From Vicinamibacteria bacterium (GTDB lineage: Bacteria; Acidobacteriota; Vicinamibacteria; Fen-336), in the NCBI GenBank assembly GCA_025994075.1, contig JAMQGV010000048.1, positions 126,001 through 190,000 on the forward strand: a stretch of 64,000 bases of DNA, read 5' to 3'. The notes beneath the pieces were generated by a model, which was not told where the DNA came from, ran no database searches, and saw nothing but the letters and a program-made list of their open reading frames with translations. Positions 25,915-35,058 of this stretch are shown in pieces (within the stretch, counting starts at the first letter, position 1; every line of letters begins with the position of its first letter). Position numbers and translations under genes: made by a program.

Positions 25915-27105
25915 TCAGCCCCGGGCGCCGCGCAACTCGCGCACGCGGTCCCAGATTCGCTCGGCCAGCGCGCGCTTGCTGGTGCGTTCGACCACCACCT
26001 CGCCCGCGCGGTCGACGAGGGTCGCGGCGTTGTCGTCGGCGTCGAAGCCGACGCCCGCACCCGAGACGTCGTTGGCGACGATCAGGTCGGCGTTCTTCGC
26101 GACCAGCTTGCCGCGCGCGTAGCCGACGACGTCGTCCGTCTCGGCGGCGAAGCCGACAAGGAACCGCGGCCCCTTCTCGCGGCCGAGGGCGGCCAGGATG
26201 TCCGTCGTGCGCTCGAGCTCGATCGAGCGCGACGCGACCTCCTTCTTCACCTTGTGGTTCGCGCGGATCGCCGGCCGCCAGTCCGCCACGGCGGCGGCCA
26301 TCACCACGACGTCCGCGCCCGCCGCCTCGCGCAGCACGGCCTGCTCCATCTCGGCCGCGGAGCGCACCCGCACGGTGCGCAGCCCGGGCGGGTCCGCGAG
26401 CGCCGTGGGCCCGGACACCAGGGTCACCGCCGCGCCGCGGTCGCGCGCGGCCTCGGCGACCCGGTAGCCCATCTTCCCGGACGAGCGGTTGGAGATGAAC
26501 CGAACCGGGTCGAGGTCCTCGATCGTCGGCCCGGCGCTGACCACCACCTGCAGCCCCGCGAGGTCGCGGCGCCGCTGCAGCGCCGCCATCGCGGCCTCGA
26601 CGATGTCCGGCACCTCGGCCAGCCGGCCCTTGCCCAGCCAGCCGCACGCGAGGTAGCCCGAGCCGGGCTCGATCACGGTCGCGCCGCGGGCGCGCAGGAT
26701 CGCGAGGTTCTCCGCGACCGCGGGGTGCTCGAACATGTTCACGTTCATGGCCGGCGCCAGCAGGAGCGGCGCGCGGGTCGCGAGGTGCAGCGTGGAGAGC
26801 GCGTCGTCGGCGATCCCGCGGGCGAACTTGGCGAGCACGTTGGCCGTGGCCGGCGCCACCAGCAGCAACTCCGCCGCGTCCGCCAGCGAGATGTGGCGGA
26901 TGTCGCCGTTCTCGCCCAGCCGGAACTGGTCGACGAACACCGCGTGGCGCGAGAGCGCCTCGAACGTCATCGGCGACACGAACTCCGTCGCGTGGCGGGT
27001 CATCACCACGTGGACGTCGACGTCGCGCTTCTGCAGCTCACGGAGCACCTCGCAGGCCTTGTAGGCCCCGATGCACCCCGTGACGCCGAGGACGACGGTC
27101 GGCAC
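25915..27105 (-). CDS. coaBC: Bifunctional phosphopantothenoylcysteine decarboxylase/synthetase
   Basis: 396 residues. The N-terminal CoaC flavoprotein (VVLGVTGCIGAYKACEVLR, catalytic His in DIRHISLAD, PAMNVNM and GYLACGWLGKGR) decarboxylates phosphopantothenoylcysteine. The C-terminal CoaB domain (VVSAGPTIEDLDPVRFISNRSSGKMG) condenses cysteine onto phosphopantothenate. Both are steps of coenzyme A synthesis. It sits 16 bases downstream of rpoZ. Confidence 0.97.
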   Translation of the reverse strand: MPTVVLGVTGCIGAYKACEVLRELQKRDVDVHVVMTRHATEFVSPMTFEALSRHAVFVDQFRLGENGDIRHISLADAAELLLVAPATANVLAKFARGIADDALSTLHLATRAPLLLAPAMNVNMFEHPAVAENLAILRARGATVIEPGSGYLACGWLGKGRLAEVPDIVEAAMAALQRRRDLAGLQVVVSAGPTIEDLDPVRFISNRSSGKMGYRVAEAARDRGAAVTLVSGPTALADPPGLRTVRVRSAAEMEQAVLREAAGADVVVMAAAVADWRPAIRANHKVKKEVASRSIELERTTDILAALGREKGPRFLVGFAAETDDVVGYARGKLVAKNADLIVANDVSGAGVGFDADDNAATLVDRAGEVVVERTSKRALAERIWDRVRELRGARG

Positions 27106-27121
27106 CGCTCGCGCCTCCGGG

Positions 27122-27352
27122 TCAGCCCTCCTGGCCGGCCTCTTCGGCGACCGGGGCCGGGGCCTCGGGGTCGACGATCTCCCACGACACGGCGTTCTGC
27201 AGCACTTCCTGCATCGCCACCCGGGTGGGCTTGCGCGTCTTGACGTCGACGCGGGCCTTGGCTCCCTGCTGGATCTGCTTGGAGCGCTGGGCCGCCACGA
27301 CGATGAAGCGGAACTTGCTGTCCACGTCCTTCGGCATCACGATCTGGGTCAT
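27122..27352 (-). CDS. rpoZ: RNA polymerase omega subunit
   Basis: 76 residues, the usual omega length, from the ATG at 27352. The N-terminal segment VDSKFRFIVVAAQRSKQIQQGAKARV fits the omega fold. Omega stabilises beta-prime. The position between gmk and coaBC is the standard neighbourhood, and it is probably in the same operon. Confidence 0.93.
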   Translation of the reverse strand: MTQIVMPKDVDSKFRFIVVAAQRSKQIQQGAKARVDVKTRKPTRVAMQEVLQNAVSWEIVDPEAPAPVAEEAGQEG

Positions 27353-27396
27353 CTCGCCTCGTCCTCTCCTCGTCCGAAAAGTCGAAAACCGGGACT

Positions 27397-28017
27397 CTAC
27401 CCTGCCCGGAAGGTCCTGAGAATCGCCTGCGCCGCCTCGCGGCGCCGGCTGGTCCGGCAGCGGGCTGCCGCGATCACGGCCTTGACGGCCGCAACGGCGG
27501 CCTCGACGTCGTCGTTGACGACCGCGTAGTCGAACTCCGCGAAGCGCTCCATCTCCGTGCGCGCGTTGCGCAGGCGCCGCTCGATCACGGCCGCGTCGTC
27601 CTGGCCGCGGCCGCGCAGCCGGCGCTCCAGCGCCTCGGCGGAGGGTGGCAGCAGGAACAGCGTGACGGCGTCCGCCAGCCGCCCGCGGACCTGGGCCGCG
27701 CCCTGCACGTCGAGGTCGCAGACCAGGTCGCAGCCGGCCTCGCGCGCGCGCTCCAGTTCCGCCATGCTCGTGCCGTACAGGTTGCCGTGGACCTCGGCCC
27801 ACTCGAGGAAGCCGTCGCGGCCGACCAGCGCCTCGAAGGCGGCCCAGTCGACGAAGTGGTACTCGCGCCCGTCCTGCTCGCCCGACCGCGGCGGGCGGGT
27901 CGTGTGGGAGACGGAGAAGCGCAGGCCCGGCACCTCGGCCAGCACCCGGCGCACCACGGTCGACTTGCCGGCGCCCGAGGGCGCGGAGATCACGAACAGC
28001 GAGGCCTGTTCACTCAA
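27397..28017 (-). CDS. gmk: Guanylate kinase
   Basis: 206 residues. It makes GDP from GMP. The P-loop SAPSGAGKSTVVRRV, the GMP-binding SHTTRPPRSGEQDGREYHFV and WAEVHGNLYGT are all intact. It overlaps yicC by 8 bases and precedes rpoZ. Confidence 0.97.
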   Translation of the reverse strand: MSEQASLFVISAPSGAGKSTVVRRVLAEVPGLRFSVSHTTRPPRSGEQDGREYHFVDWAAFEALVGRDGFLEWAEVHGNLYGTSMAELERAREAGCDLVCDLDVQGAAQVRGRLADAVTLFLLPPSAEALERRLRGRGQDDAAVIERRLRNARTEMERFAEFDYAVVNDDVEAAVAAVKAVIAAARCRTSRRREAAQAILRTFRAG

Positions 28018-28888
28018 CGTTCTGCACCTGCTCGCGAAAGCGTTCGATCTCCGCCTTGAGGCCCACGACCTCCGCGGTCATCCCCGCGTCGGCGGCCTTG
28101 CTGCCGATGGTGTTGGCCTCGCGCATCAGCTCCTGCGCCAGGAAGTCCAGCTTGCGGCCCGCGGGCGCCTCGCCCGCGACCAGGCCTCGGGCCTGGGCGA
28201 CGTGGGAGCGCAGCCGCTGGAGCTCCTCGGCGACGTCCAGCCGGTCGGCCTGGCGGGACGCCTCGGCCACCAGCCGCGCGTCCTCGACGCCGAACTCCTG
28301 GACGAGCTCCCGCAGGCGCGCGAGCACCTGTTCGCGTCGCGAGGCGCGCGATGCCGCCGAGGTCGCCTCCAGCCGACCCGCGGCGGCCTCGACCTCCGCC
28401 AGCATTCGCTCGAGCGCCGCCCCGAGGCGCGCTCCTTCGTCGCGGCGCATGGCCGCGACGCCTTCGGCAGCCGCCCGCAGCGCGGGTTCGACCAGGGGCC
28501 AGAAGGGCTCCCCCGCCTCGGGCCCGGGTTCCACGCCGTTGAGCACGCCCGGGTAGCGCAGCACGTCGCTGACCCGCACCCCGCCGTCGACCGAGGGCAG
28601 GTCGGCGATCCGCCGCAGCGACGCGACCACCGAGGCGATCACCTCCTGCGAGGCCAGGCTCGCCTCCTCTCCCGCCGCGCCGGTCGCCTGGATCGTGACG
28701 TCGACCTTGCCGCGCTCGAGCCCGGCCTGTGCCAGGGCCCGCACCCGCGACTCCAGGCTGCGCAGGCGCCGGGGCAGCGAGACGGAGACGTCGAGGTAGC
28801 GGTGGTTGACCGTGCGCACGGTCGCGCTCACCTCGCCGGCCTCGCCGGCCGCGCGGCCGCTGCCGAAACCCGTCATCGAGCGGATCAC
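28010..28888 (-). CDS. yicC: YicC-family endoribonuclease-like protein
   Basis: 292 residues. The start VIRSMTGFG fits the family's MIRSMTGFG, which fixes the GTG at 28888. A C-terminal motif KLDFLAQELMREANTIGSKAAD is characteristic. E. coli YicC is an endoribonuclease acting on RyhB sRNA. Its GTG overlaps the msbA-like gene's stop (GTGA), giving translational coupling. Confidence 0.95.
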   Translation of the reverse strand: MIRSMTGFGSGRAAGEAGEVSATVRTVNHRYLDVSVSLPRRLRSLESRVRALAQAGLERGKVDVTIQATGAAGEEASLASQEVIASVVASLRRIADLPSVDGGVRVSDVLRYPGVLNGVEPGPEAGEPFWPLVEPALRAAAEGVAAMRRDEGARLGAALERMLAEVEAAAGRLEATSAASRASRREQVLARLRELVQEFGVEDARLVAEASRQADRLDVAEELQRLRSHVAQARGLVAGEAPAGRKLDFLAQELMREANTIGSKAADAGMTAEVVGLKAEIERFREQVQNVE

Positions 28889-30651
28889 AGCGCCGGGTCC
28901 TCGGTCGAGAACTGCAGCTCGTGGAGCCGGCTGTAGAGGCCGCGGCGGCGCAGCAGCGACTCGTGGTCGCCCATCTCGCGGATCTCGCCGCCCTCGATCA
29001 CGAGGATCACGTCCGCGTGGCGCACGGTGGAGATGCGGTGGGCGATGACCAGCGTGGTGCGCCCCCGCATCAGGTTGGCCAGCGCCTGCTGCACGAGCCG
29101 CTCCGACTCGGTGTCGAGCGCCGAGGTGGCCTCGTCGAGAATCAGGATCGGCGGGTCCTTGAGGATCGCCCGCGCGATCGCGATGCGCTGGCGCTGACCG
29201 CCCGACAGGCGACTGCCGCGCTCCCCGATCACGGTGTCGTAGCGCCGCGGCAGGTTGAGGATGAAGTCGTGGGCGAAGGCCGCGCGGGCGGCGCCCTCGA
29301 TCCGCGCCTCGTCGACGTCGGAAAGGCCGTAGGCGATGTTGGCCCGCACCGTGTCGTTGAACAGCACGATCTCCTGCGTCACCAGCCCGATCTGCTCGCG
29401 CAGGCTGCGCAGGCCCAGGTCCCGGATGTCGTGGCCGTCGATCCGGATCACGCCCTCGGTCGGGTCGTAGAAGCGCGGCAGCAGGTTGAGCAGCGTCGTC
29501 TTGCCCTGGCCGCTCTTGCCCACGATCGCGATCACCTGGCCCGGCTGGGCCCGGAAGCTGATCCGCCTGAGGATCTGGCCCCCGCCGTCGGCGTAGCGGA
29601 AGCCGACGTTGCCGAACTCGATCTCGCCGCGGGCGCGGCCGATCGCGACCGGCTGCGCGGGCTCGGCCACCTCCTGGTGGGTGTCGAGCACCTCGAAGAT
29701 CCGCGAGGAGGCCGCGAGCGCGCCCTGCAGCGTCGCGTTGACCCGCGACAGCCGCTTGATCGGCGTGTACATCGCGAGCAGCCCGGCGACGAACGAGGTG
29801 AACGAGCCGGGCGTCATGCGGCCGCTGGCGATCGCGTGGCTGCCGTAGAGCAGGGCGGCCACGATCGCCAGGCCGCCCACCGCCTCCATCAGCGGCGGCA
29901 GCGCAGCGGTCGTGCGCGTGATCTTCATGTTGACCGCCAGCAGCCGCGCCGACGCCCGCTTGAAGCGGGCCGTCTCGAAGCCCTCCATGCCGAAGGCCTT
30001 GACCACGCGGAAACCGGAGATCGTCTCCTGCAGGATCTCGGAGATGTCCTTCCAGCGCCGCAGCGAGGTCTCGTTGGAGGCGCGCAGCCGGCGCCCCAGC
30101 TTGACGAGCGGGTACAGCGCGAGCGGCATGCCGAAGATCGCCACCAGCGCCAGCACCCAGTCGAGCCAGAACAGCAGCGCCAGCAGGCCGACGACGGTGA
30201 GCCCCTCCTTCAGCAGGTCGCCGGCGATCTCGGTCACCGCGGCCTGGATGCGCTCCACGTCGTTCGTGATGTGGCTCATCATCTTTCCCGTCGAGTTGCG
30301 CGACAGGAAGGAGAAGGACTGGTTGAGCGTGTGCTCGTACAGGGCGTTGCGCAGGTCGGTCACGGCGCGATGCCCGACCAGCGCGACCAGGGTGGTGCTG
30401 AAGTAGGCCCCGAAGCCCTTGAGGACGTAGAGGCCCAGGATGGTGGCCGCGACCTGCAGCGTGTTGACCCCGCGGATCAGCACCTCGTCGAAGATCGGCT
30501 TGACCGTGTAGGTCAGCAGCGCCCCCGACGCGGCGTAGACGGCCATCGCCGCCCACGACAGCGCCAGCAGACCCGAGTAGGGGCTCGCGTAGGCGAACAG
30601 CCGCCGGGCCTGCGCGAAGTCGCCGCGGGCCCCGTGCACGGCGGTGCGCAC
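28885..30651 (-). CDS. msbA: MsbA-type ABC transporter (lipid A/lipid exporter), fused TM and ATPase
   Basis: 588 residues. Residues 1-330 hold six membrane helices with the ABC-exporter motif SRNSTGKMMSHITNDVERIQ. Residues 340-588 form the nucleotide-binding domain: Walker A GKSGQGKTTLLN, signature LSGGQRQRIAIARA, Walker B ILILDEATSALDTESE. It would flip lipid A-core or another lipid. The GTG at 30651 is used; a second GTG at 30639 lies 11 bases downstream of GGGAGG and is an alternative. Its stop overlaps the yicC start. Confidence 0.92.
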   Translation of the reverse strand: MRTAVHGARGDFAQARRLFAYASPYSGLLALSWAAMAVYAASGALLTYTVKPIFDEVLIRGVNTLQVAATILGLYVLKGFGAYFSTTLVALVGHRAVTDLRNALYEHTLNQSFSFLSRNSTGKMMSHITNDVERIQAAVTEIAGDLLKEGLTVVGLLALLFWLDWVLALVAIFGMPLALYPLVKLGRRLRASNETSLRRWKDISEILQETISGFRVVKAFGMEGFETARFKRASARLLAVNMKITRTTAALPPLMEAVGGLAIVAALLYGSHAIASGRMTPGSFTSFVAGLLAMYTPIKRLSRVNATLQGALAASSRIFEVLDTHQEVAEPAQPVAIGRARGEIEFGNVGFRYADGGGQILRRISFRAQPGQVIAIVGKSGQGKTTLLNLLPRFYDPTEGVIRIDGHDIRDLGLRSLREQIGLVTQEIVLFNDTVRANIAYGLSDVDEARIEGAARAAFAHDFILNLPRRYDTVIGERGSRLSGGQRQRIAIARAILKDPPILILDEATSALDTESERLVQQALANLMRGRTTLVIAHRISTVRHADVILVIEGGEIREMGDHESLLRRRGLYSRLHELQFSTEDPAL

Positions 30652-30814
30652 CTCCCGCAGCCATGGCCGGCGTCGGCGGGCAGGAGGACCTTCCGGGATC
30701 AGGGGGTGGGCCGGCAGCGCGATGGCGCGTTTCCTCGCTCCGGCCGTCCGAGGCCCCGAAGCGGGGTCGCGACCGGAGGCGTAAGTATAGACGAATCCGG
30801 GACTTTCGGCCCCT

Positions 30815-31543
30815 CTAGTCGACGAAACGGTACTTGATCAGGGTCCACAGCGCCGGGAAGCCGTCGCGCCACGTCAGCTTCTTGCCCTCGGAATAGTCGC
30901 GGCCCTCGTAGGTGACCGGCACCTCGTAGACGCGCGCCTTGCGCTTGAACAGCTTGGCGGTGATCTCGGGCTCGATCCCGAAGCGGTTGCTCTGCAGCGG
31001 GATCGGCTTCAGCACGTCGGCGCGGACGGCCTTGAAGCACGTCTCCATGTCCGTCATCGTCGTGTTGTACAGCACGTTGGTGACGAAGTTGAGGAACAGG
31101 TTGGCGAGGTAGTGGGTGAACAGGAAGCAGCGGTGGCGGCCGATGAACCGGCTGCCGAACACCGCGTCCGCCTTGCCGCGCACGATCAGGTCGAGCAGCT
31201 CCGGGTACTCCTCGGGGCTCCACTCGAGGTCGGCGTCCTGGACGACGATGATGTCGCCCGTGGCCTCCTGGATGCCGCGGCGCACGGCCGCACCCTTGCC
31301 CTGGTTCTTCTCCTGGAGCAGCACCTTGAAGCCGTGCTGCCTGCCCAGTTCCTGGAGCCGCTCGCGGGAGCCGTCGCGCGAGCAGTCGTCGATCGCGATC
31401 AGCTCCTTCTTCACCGGCACGGCCAGGACCCGGCCGACGATCTCGTCGAGGGTGGCGATCTCGTTGTAGACCGGCATCACGACCGTCAGCAGCGGGTCGG
31501 TCATCGGCGTGTGGCGGCGGCGGGCGACGGCGGTCTCGCTCAT
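30815..31543 (-). CDS. GT2 glycosyltransferase (dolichol-phosphate mannosyltransferase-like)
   Basis: 242 residues. The catalytic domain has [16 protein letters not shown], the acceptor/UDP-binding [10 protein letters not shown] and [16 protein letters not shown]. The pattern [17 protein letters not shown] is typical of DPM1/GtrB-like enzymes that charge a polyprenyl phosphate with a sugar. No C-terminal membrane helices are seen, unlike GtrB. The start was taken at ATG 31543, which overlaps the galE stop (ATGA). Confidence 0.88.
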   Translation of the reverse strand: MSETAVARRRHTPMTDPLLTVVMPVYNEIATLDEIVGRVLAVPVKKELIAIDDCSRDGSRERLQELGRQHGFKVLLQEKNQGKGAAVRRGIQEATGDIIVVQDADLEWSPEEYPELLDLIVRGKADAVFGSRFIGRHRCFLFTHYLANLFLNFVTNVLYNTTMTDMETCFKAVRADVLKPIPLQSNRFGIEPEITAKLFKRKARVYEVPVTYEGRDYSEGKKLTWRDGFPALWTLIKYRFVD

Positions 31544-32529
31544 GGGCGTGTACGGTACCCCTGCGGGTGGTCGCGGCGCCAGCGGGCGGCCGTGTCGACG
31601 ATCGCGCCCAGGTCGGTGAAACGCGGTGCGAAGCCGAACGTCGCGCGCGCCCGCTCCGCCGCGGCGACCAGCCGCGGCGGATCGCCTGCCCGGCGCGGGC
31701 CGACGGAGTGCGGCACGGGCGTCCCGAGCACGCGCCCGACGCAGTCCACCACCTCGCGCACCGAGTGGCCGCGGCCGGTGCCCAGGTTGTAGGCCTGGAA
31801 CGCGTCGCCGCGCTCGAGCGCCTCCAGCGCCTGCACGTGGGCGACCGCCAGGTCCTGGACGTGGATGTAGTCGCGGATGCAGGTGCCGTCCGGCGTGTCG
31901 TAGTCCTCGCCGAAGACGGTGAGCGGCGGGCGCCGCCCGAGCGCCGCGTCGATCGCGAGCGGGATCAGGTGCTCCTCGTGGGCGTGGTCCTCGCCGAGGC
32001 TGCCGTCCTCGTGGGCCCCGGAGGCGTTGAAGTAGCGCAGCGCCACCGCGCGCAGCACGCCCGCCGCGGCCAGGTCGCGCAGCGCGCGTTCCAGCGCCAG
32101 CTTCGAGGCGCCGTACGGGTTGATCGGCGCCTGCGGGTGGTCCTCGTCCATCGGCACCCGCACGGGCACGCCGAAGGTCGCGCAGGTCGAGCTGAACACG
32201 AACCGGCGCACGCCGGCGGCGTCCATCGCGTCGATCAGCGCGATCGCCTTCGCGACGTTGTTGCGCCAGTACGCGAGCGGGTCGCGCACCGAGCCGCCGA
32301 CGCTCAGCAGTGCCGCGAAGTGGAGGACGGCGTCGCACCCCTCGAGCGCCCGCGACACGGCGTCACGATCGGCGATGTCGGCCTCGAACAGCGGGACGCC
32401 GGCGGGCACCGCCGCGCGGTGGCCTGCCGACAGGTCGTCGAGCACGCGGACCTCGTGGCCCGCCTCGAGCAATGCGCGGACCGCGTGGCTGCCGATGTAG
32501 CCCGCGCCGCCGGCGACGAGGGCCCTCAA
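31540..32529 (-). CDS. galE: UDP-glucose 4-epimerase GalE
   Basis: 329 residues. It interconverts UDP-glucose and UDP-galactose. The Rossmann motif [13 protein letters not shown], the catalytic SSTCATFG and YGASK, and the galE-specific [19 protein letters not shown] are present. The start codon is inferred as TTG at 32529 because it overlaps the ugd stop (TTGA) and gives the normal N-terminus [13 protein letters not shown]; no ATG or GTG is better placed. Confidence 0.92.
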   Translation of the reverse strand: MRALVAGGAGYIGSHAVRALLEAGHEVRVLDDLSAGHRAAVPAGVPLFEADIADRDAVSRALEGCDAVLHFAALLSVGGSVRDPLAYWRNNVAKAIALIDAMDAAGVRRFVFSSTCATFGVPVRVPMDEDHPQAPINPYGASKLALERALRDLAAAGVLRAVALRYFNASGAHEDGSLGEDHAHEEHLIPLAIDAALGRRPPLTVFGEDYDTPDGTCIRDYIHVQDLAVAHVQALEALERGDAFQAYNLGTGRGHSVREVVDCVGRVLGTPVPHSVGPRRAGDPPRLVAAAERARATFGFAPRFTDLGAIVDTAARWRRDHPQGYRTRP

Positions 32530-33824
32530 CGCCGGCCGATGCCCTCGTAGTGGAAGCCCATGTCCGCCAGCAGCTTCGGGTTGTAGATGTTGCGGCCGTC
32601 GAAGATCGCCGGCTGGCGCAGGATCTCCTTCAGCTTCCCGAAGTCGGGCTCGCGGAACTCGGCCCACTCGGTGACCACGACCAGGGCGTCGGCGCCGCGC
32701 GCCGCGTCGTAGCTGCGGGTCGCGTAGGTGACGCGGTCGCCCAGCACGCCGCGCGCGACCTCCATCGCCTTCGGGTCGTAGACCCGGACGCTGGCGCCGC
32801 CCTTCAGGAAACCCTCGATCAGGGTCAGCGCCGGCGCCTCGCGCATGTCGTCGGTGCGCGGCTTGAAGGCGAGGCCCCAGACGCCGATCACCTTGCCCGC
32901 GAAGCCGCCGAGGTACTTCTCGATCCGCGGCAGCATCACGCCCTTCTGCCGCTCGTTGGCCTCGTCGACGGCCTCGACGACCTTGACCGCGCAGCCGTGG
33001 TCGGCGGCGGTGCGGATCAGCGCCTTCACGTCCTTCGGGAAGCAGGAGCCGCCGTAGCCGACGCCGGGGAACAGGAACGAGGGGCCGATGCGGACGTCGG
33101 TGCCGATGCCCATCCGCACCTTGTGCACGTCGGCGCCGACCCGGTCGCACAGGTTCGCGATCTCGTTCATGAACGAGATGCGGGTCGCCAGCATCGCGTT
33201 GGCGGCGTACTTGGTCATCTCCGCCGAAGCGTGGTCCATCACCAGGATCGGCTTGCCGGTGCGCACGAAGGGCTCGTACAGCTCGCGCATCACGGCCTCG
33301 ACCTCGGGGTCGTCGGTGCCGATCACGACCCGGTCGGGCTTCAGGAAGTCGTCGACGGCGACGCCCTCCTTGAGGAACTCGGGGTTGCTGACCACGGCGA
33401 ACGGGTGGGTCGTGAGCGGCGCCATCGCCTCCCGCACCTTGCGGGCGGTGCCCACGGGCACGGTCGACTTGGTGATCACGATCTTCTTCCCGTTCATCGC
33501 CCGCGCGATCTCGCGCGCCACGTCGAGCACGTGGGTGAGGTCGGCCGAGCCGTCCTCGTCCTGCGGCGTGCCGACCGCGATGAACAGGATGTCGCAGTTC
33601 TTGACGGCGGCGTCGAGGTCCGTCGTGAACGCGAGCCGGTCCTCGCGCACGTTGCGCGGCACCATCTCCTCGAGTCCGGGCTCGTAGATGGGAATCTCGC
33701 CCTTCAACAGCAGGTCGATCTTGCCCGCGTCCTTGTCCACGCAGACGACGCTGTTGCCGTTCTCGGCGAGGCAGGCACCCACCACCAGCCCCACGTAACC
33801 CGTGCCGACGACTCCGATCTTCAC
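32526..33824 (-). CDS. ugd: UDP-glucose 6-dehydrogenase
   Basis: 432 residues from a GTG. It oxidises UDP-glucose to UDP-glucuronate using two NAD. The NAD motif VKIGVVGTGYVGLVVGACLA, the catalytic cysteine in FLFPGVGYGGSCFPKDVKAL and the central KYAANAMLATRISFMNEIAN are intact. UDP-glucuronate feeds the UXS-like decarboxylase at 40848. It is the first gene of the leftward galE/GT set, divergent from the GT4 operon. Confidence 0.95.
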   Translation of the reverse strand: MKIGVVGTGYVGLVVGACLAENGNSVVCVDKDAGKIDLLLKGEIPIYEPGLEEMVPRNVREDRLAFTTDLDAAVKNCDILFIAVGTPQDEDGSADLTHVLDVAREIARAMNGKKIVITKSTVPVGTARKVREAMAPLTTHPFAVVSNPEFLKEGVAVDDFLKPDRVVIGTDDPEVEAVMRELYEPFVRTGKPILVMDHASAEMTKYAANAMLATRISFMNEIANLCDRVGADVHKVRMGIGTDVRIGPSFLFPGVGYGGSCFPKDVKALIRTAADHGCAVKVVEAVDEANERQKGVMLPRIEKYLGGFAGKVIGVWGLAFKPRTDDMREAPALTLIEGFLKGGASVRVYDPKAMEVARGVLGDRVTYATRSYDAARGADALVVVTEWAEFREPDFGKLKEILRQPAIFDGRNIYNPKLLADMGFHYEGIGRR

Positions 33825-33906
33825 GGCCTTCTCGCTCCGTTTCCCAAAGGCGCCGGCCGGAGGGCCGCGCCGCGCTGTGGCGACCCCTTTTCGGGGGCGC
33901 GAGAGG

Positions 33907-33935
33907 GTAACACATCGCCACTTTCGGGCTATGAT
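33907..33935 (+). promoter_or_regulatory. Promoter of the rightward exopolysaccharide operon
   Basis: GTAACA (33907-33912) and TATGAT (33930-33935) are 17 bp apart. The inferred transcription start lies only a few bases before the ATG at 33948, so the message is nearly leaderless. Confidence 0.6.
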
Positions 33936-33947
33936 CCGCGCGCTCCC

Positions 33948-35057
33948 ATGCGGGTCGGACTCGACCTCAGGCCTTCCCTCTCCCGACCCACCGGCGTCGG
34001 CGCCTACGTCGGCGCCCTCGCGCGCCGGCTGCCCCTGCTCGCGCCCGGCGACGAGTTCGTCTACTTCTCCGCCTCGCTGCGCGAACGCTACAGGGACCGG
34101 GAATGGCCGAAGAACACCCGGCTCGTCGACCGCCGACTGCCCGTGCGCGGCCTCAACCACGCCTGGAACCGCTGGGGCTGGCCCAGCCTCGACGCCCTGG
34201 TCGGCGCCGAGCTCGACGTCGTGCACTCGCCGCACCCGCTGATCGTGCCCGCCCGCCGCGGGCGCCGGGTGGTGACGCTGCACGACCTGTTCTTCCTCAA
34301 GCACCCGGAGATGACGCGGGCGGAGATCCGGCGCGACTACGCGCCGCTGGTGCGCGATCACGCCCGGCGCGCGGACGGCGTCATCTGCGTCTCCGAGCAC
34401 ACGGCCTCGGAGGCGCGGCTGCTGCTCGACGTCGCGCCCGAGAAGATCGCGGTGATCCCGAACGGCGTCGACCCGGCCTACTGGGTCGAGCCGGGCGAAG
34501 CCGAGGTGAGCGCGCTGCTGGCCCGGCGCCGCCTGCCGCGCGGAGCGCTGCTCTACGTCGGCAGCGACGAGAAGCGCAAGAACCTGGTCAACCTGGCGAT
34601 GGCCTACCTCGGCCTCGTGCGGCGCCGGCCCGAGACGCCCCCGCTGCTGCTGGTGGGCCCCGGGCCACTGTGGGCCCAGGGCACCGATCTCGGCCCCCAG
34701 ATCCGCGCGGTCGGCTACCTGCCGACCCCCGAGATCCGCGCCCTGATGGCGGCCTCGGCGATGCTCGTGCTGCCTTCGCTCGAGGAAGGCTTCGGGCTGC
34801 CGGTGATCGAGGCGATGGCGGCCGGCCTGCCCGTCGTGTGCTCGGGCGGCTCGGCGCTCGCCGAGGTCGCGGGCGATGCCGCGCTGCTGGTCGACCCGCT
34901 CGACACCGGTGCCATCGCCCGCGGCATCGAGCGCATGCTGGACGACGTGGCCCACGCCGAACAGCTCCGCCAGCGCGGCCGCGAGCGGGCGCGGACCTAC
35001 GACTGGGACCGCACCGCGCGCGAGACGCTCGCGTTCTATCGCCGTCTCGTCGGCTGA
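33948..35057 (+). CDS. GT4 glycosyltransferase 1 of exopolysaccharide operon
   Basis: 369 residues. It has the GT-B fold of family 4: MRVGLDLRPSLSRPTGVGAYV at the start, LHDLFFLKHPEMTRAEIR in the acceptor domain and the nucleotide-sugar motif LVLPSLEEGFGLPVIEAMAAG (EX7E) near residue 275. It is the first gene of a rightward operon. Donor and acceptor sugars cannot be read from sequence. Confidence 0.92.
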   Translation: MRVGLDLRPSLSRPTGVGAYVGALARRLPLLAPGDEFVYFSASLRERYRDREWPKNTRLVDRRLPVRGLNHAWNRWGWPSLDALVGAELDVVHSPHPLIVPARRGRRVVTLHDLFFLKHPEMTRAEIRRDYAPLVRDHARRADGVICVSEHTASEARLLLDVAPEKIAVIPNGVDPAYWVEPGEAEVSALLARRRLPRGALLYVGSDEKRKNLVNLAMAYLGLVRRRPETPPLLLVGPGPLWAQGTDLGPQIRAVGYLPTPEIRALMAASAMLVLPSLEEGFGLPVIEAMAAGLPVVCSGGSALAEVAGDAALLVDPLDTGAIARGIERMLDDVAHAEQLRQRGRERARTYDWDRTARETLAFYRRLVG

Positions 35058-35058
35058 G

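Noticed and set aside
33876-33903. Hairpin ACCCC-TTTTC-GGGGG as a terminator or riboswitch
   Set aside because: The stem is short, has no U-run and lies in a divergent promoter region; too weak to call.
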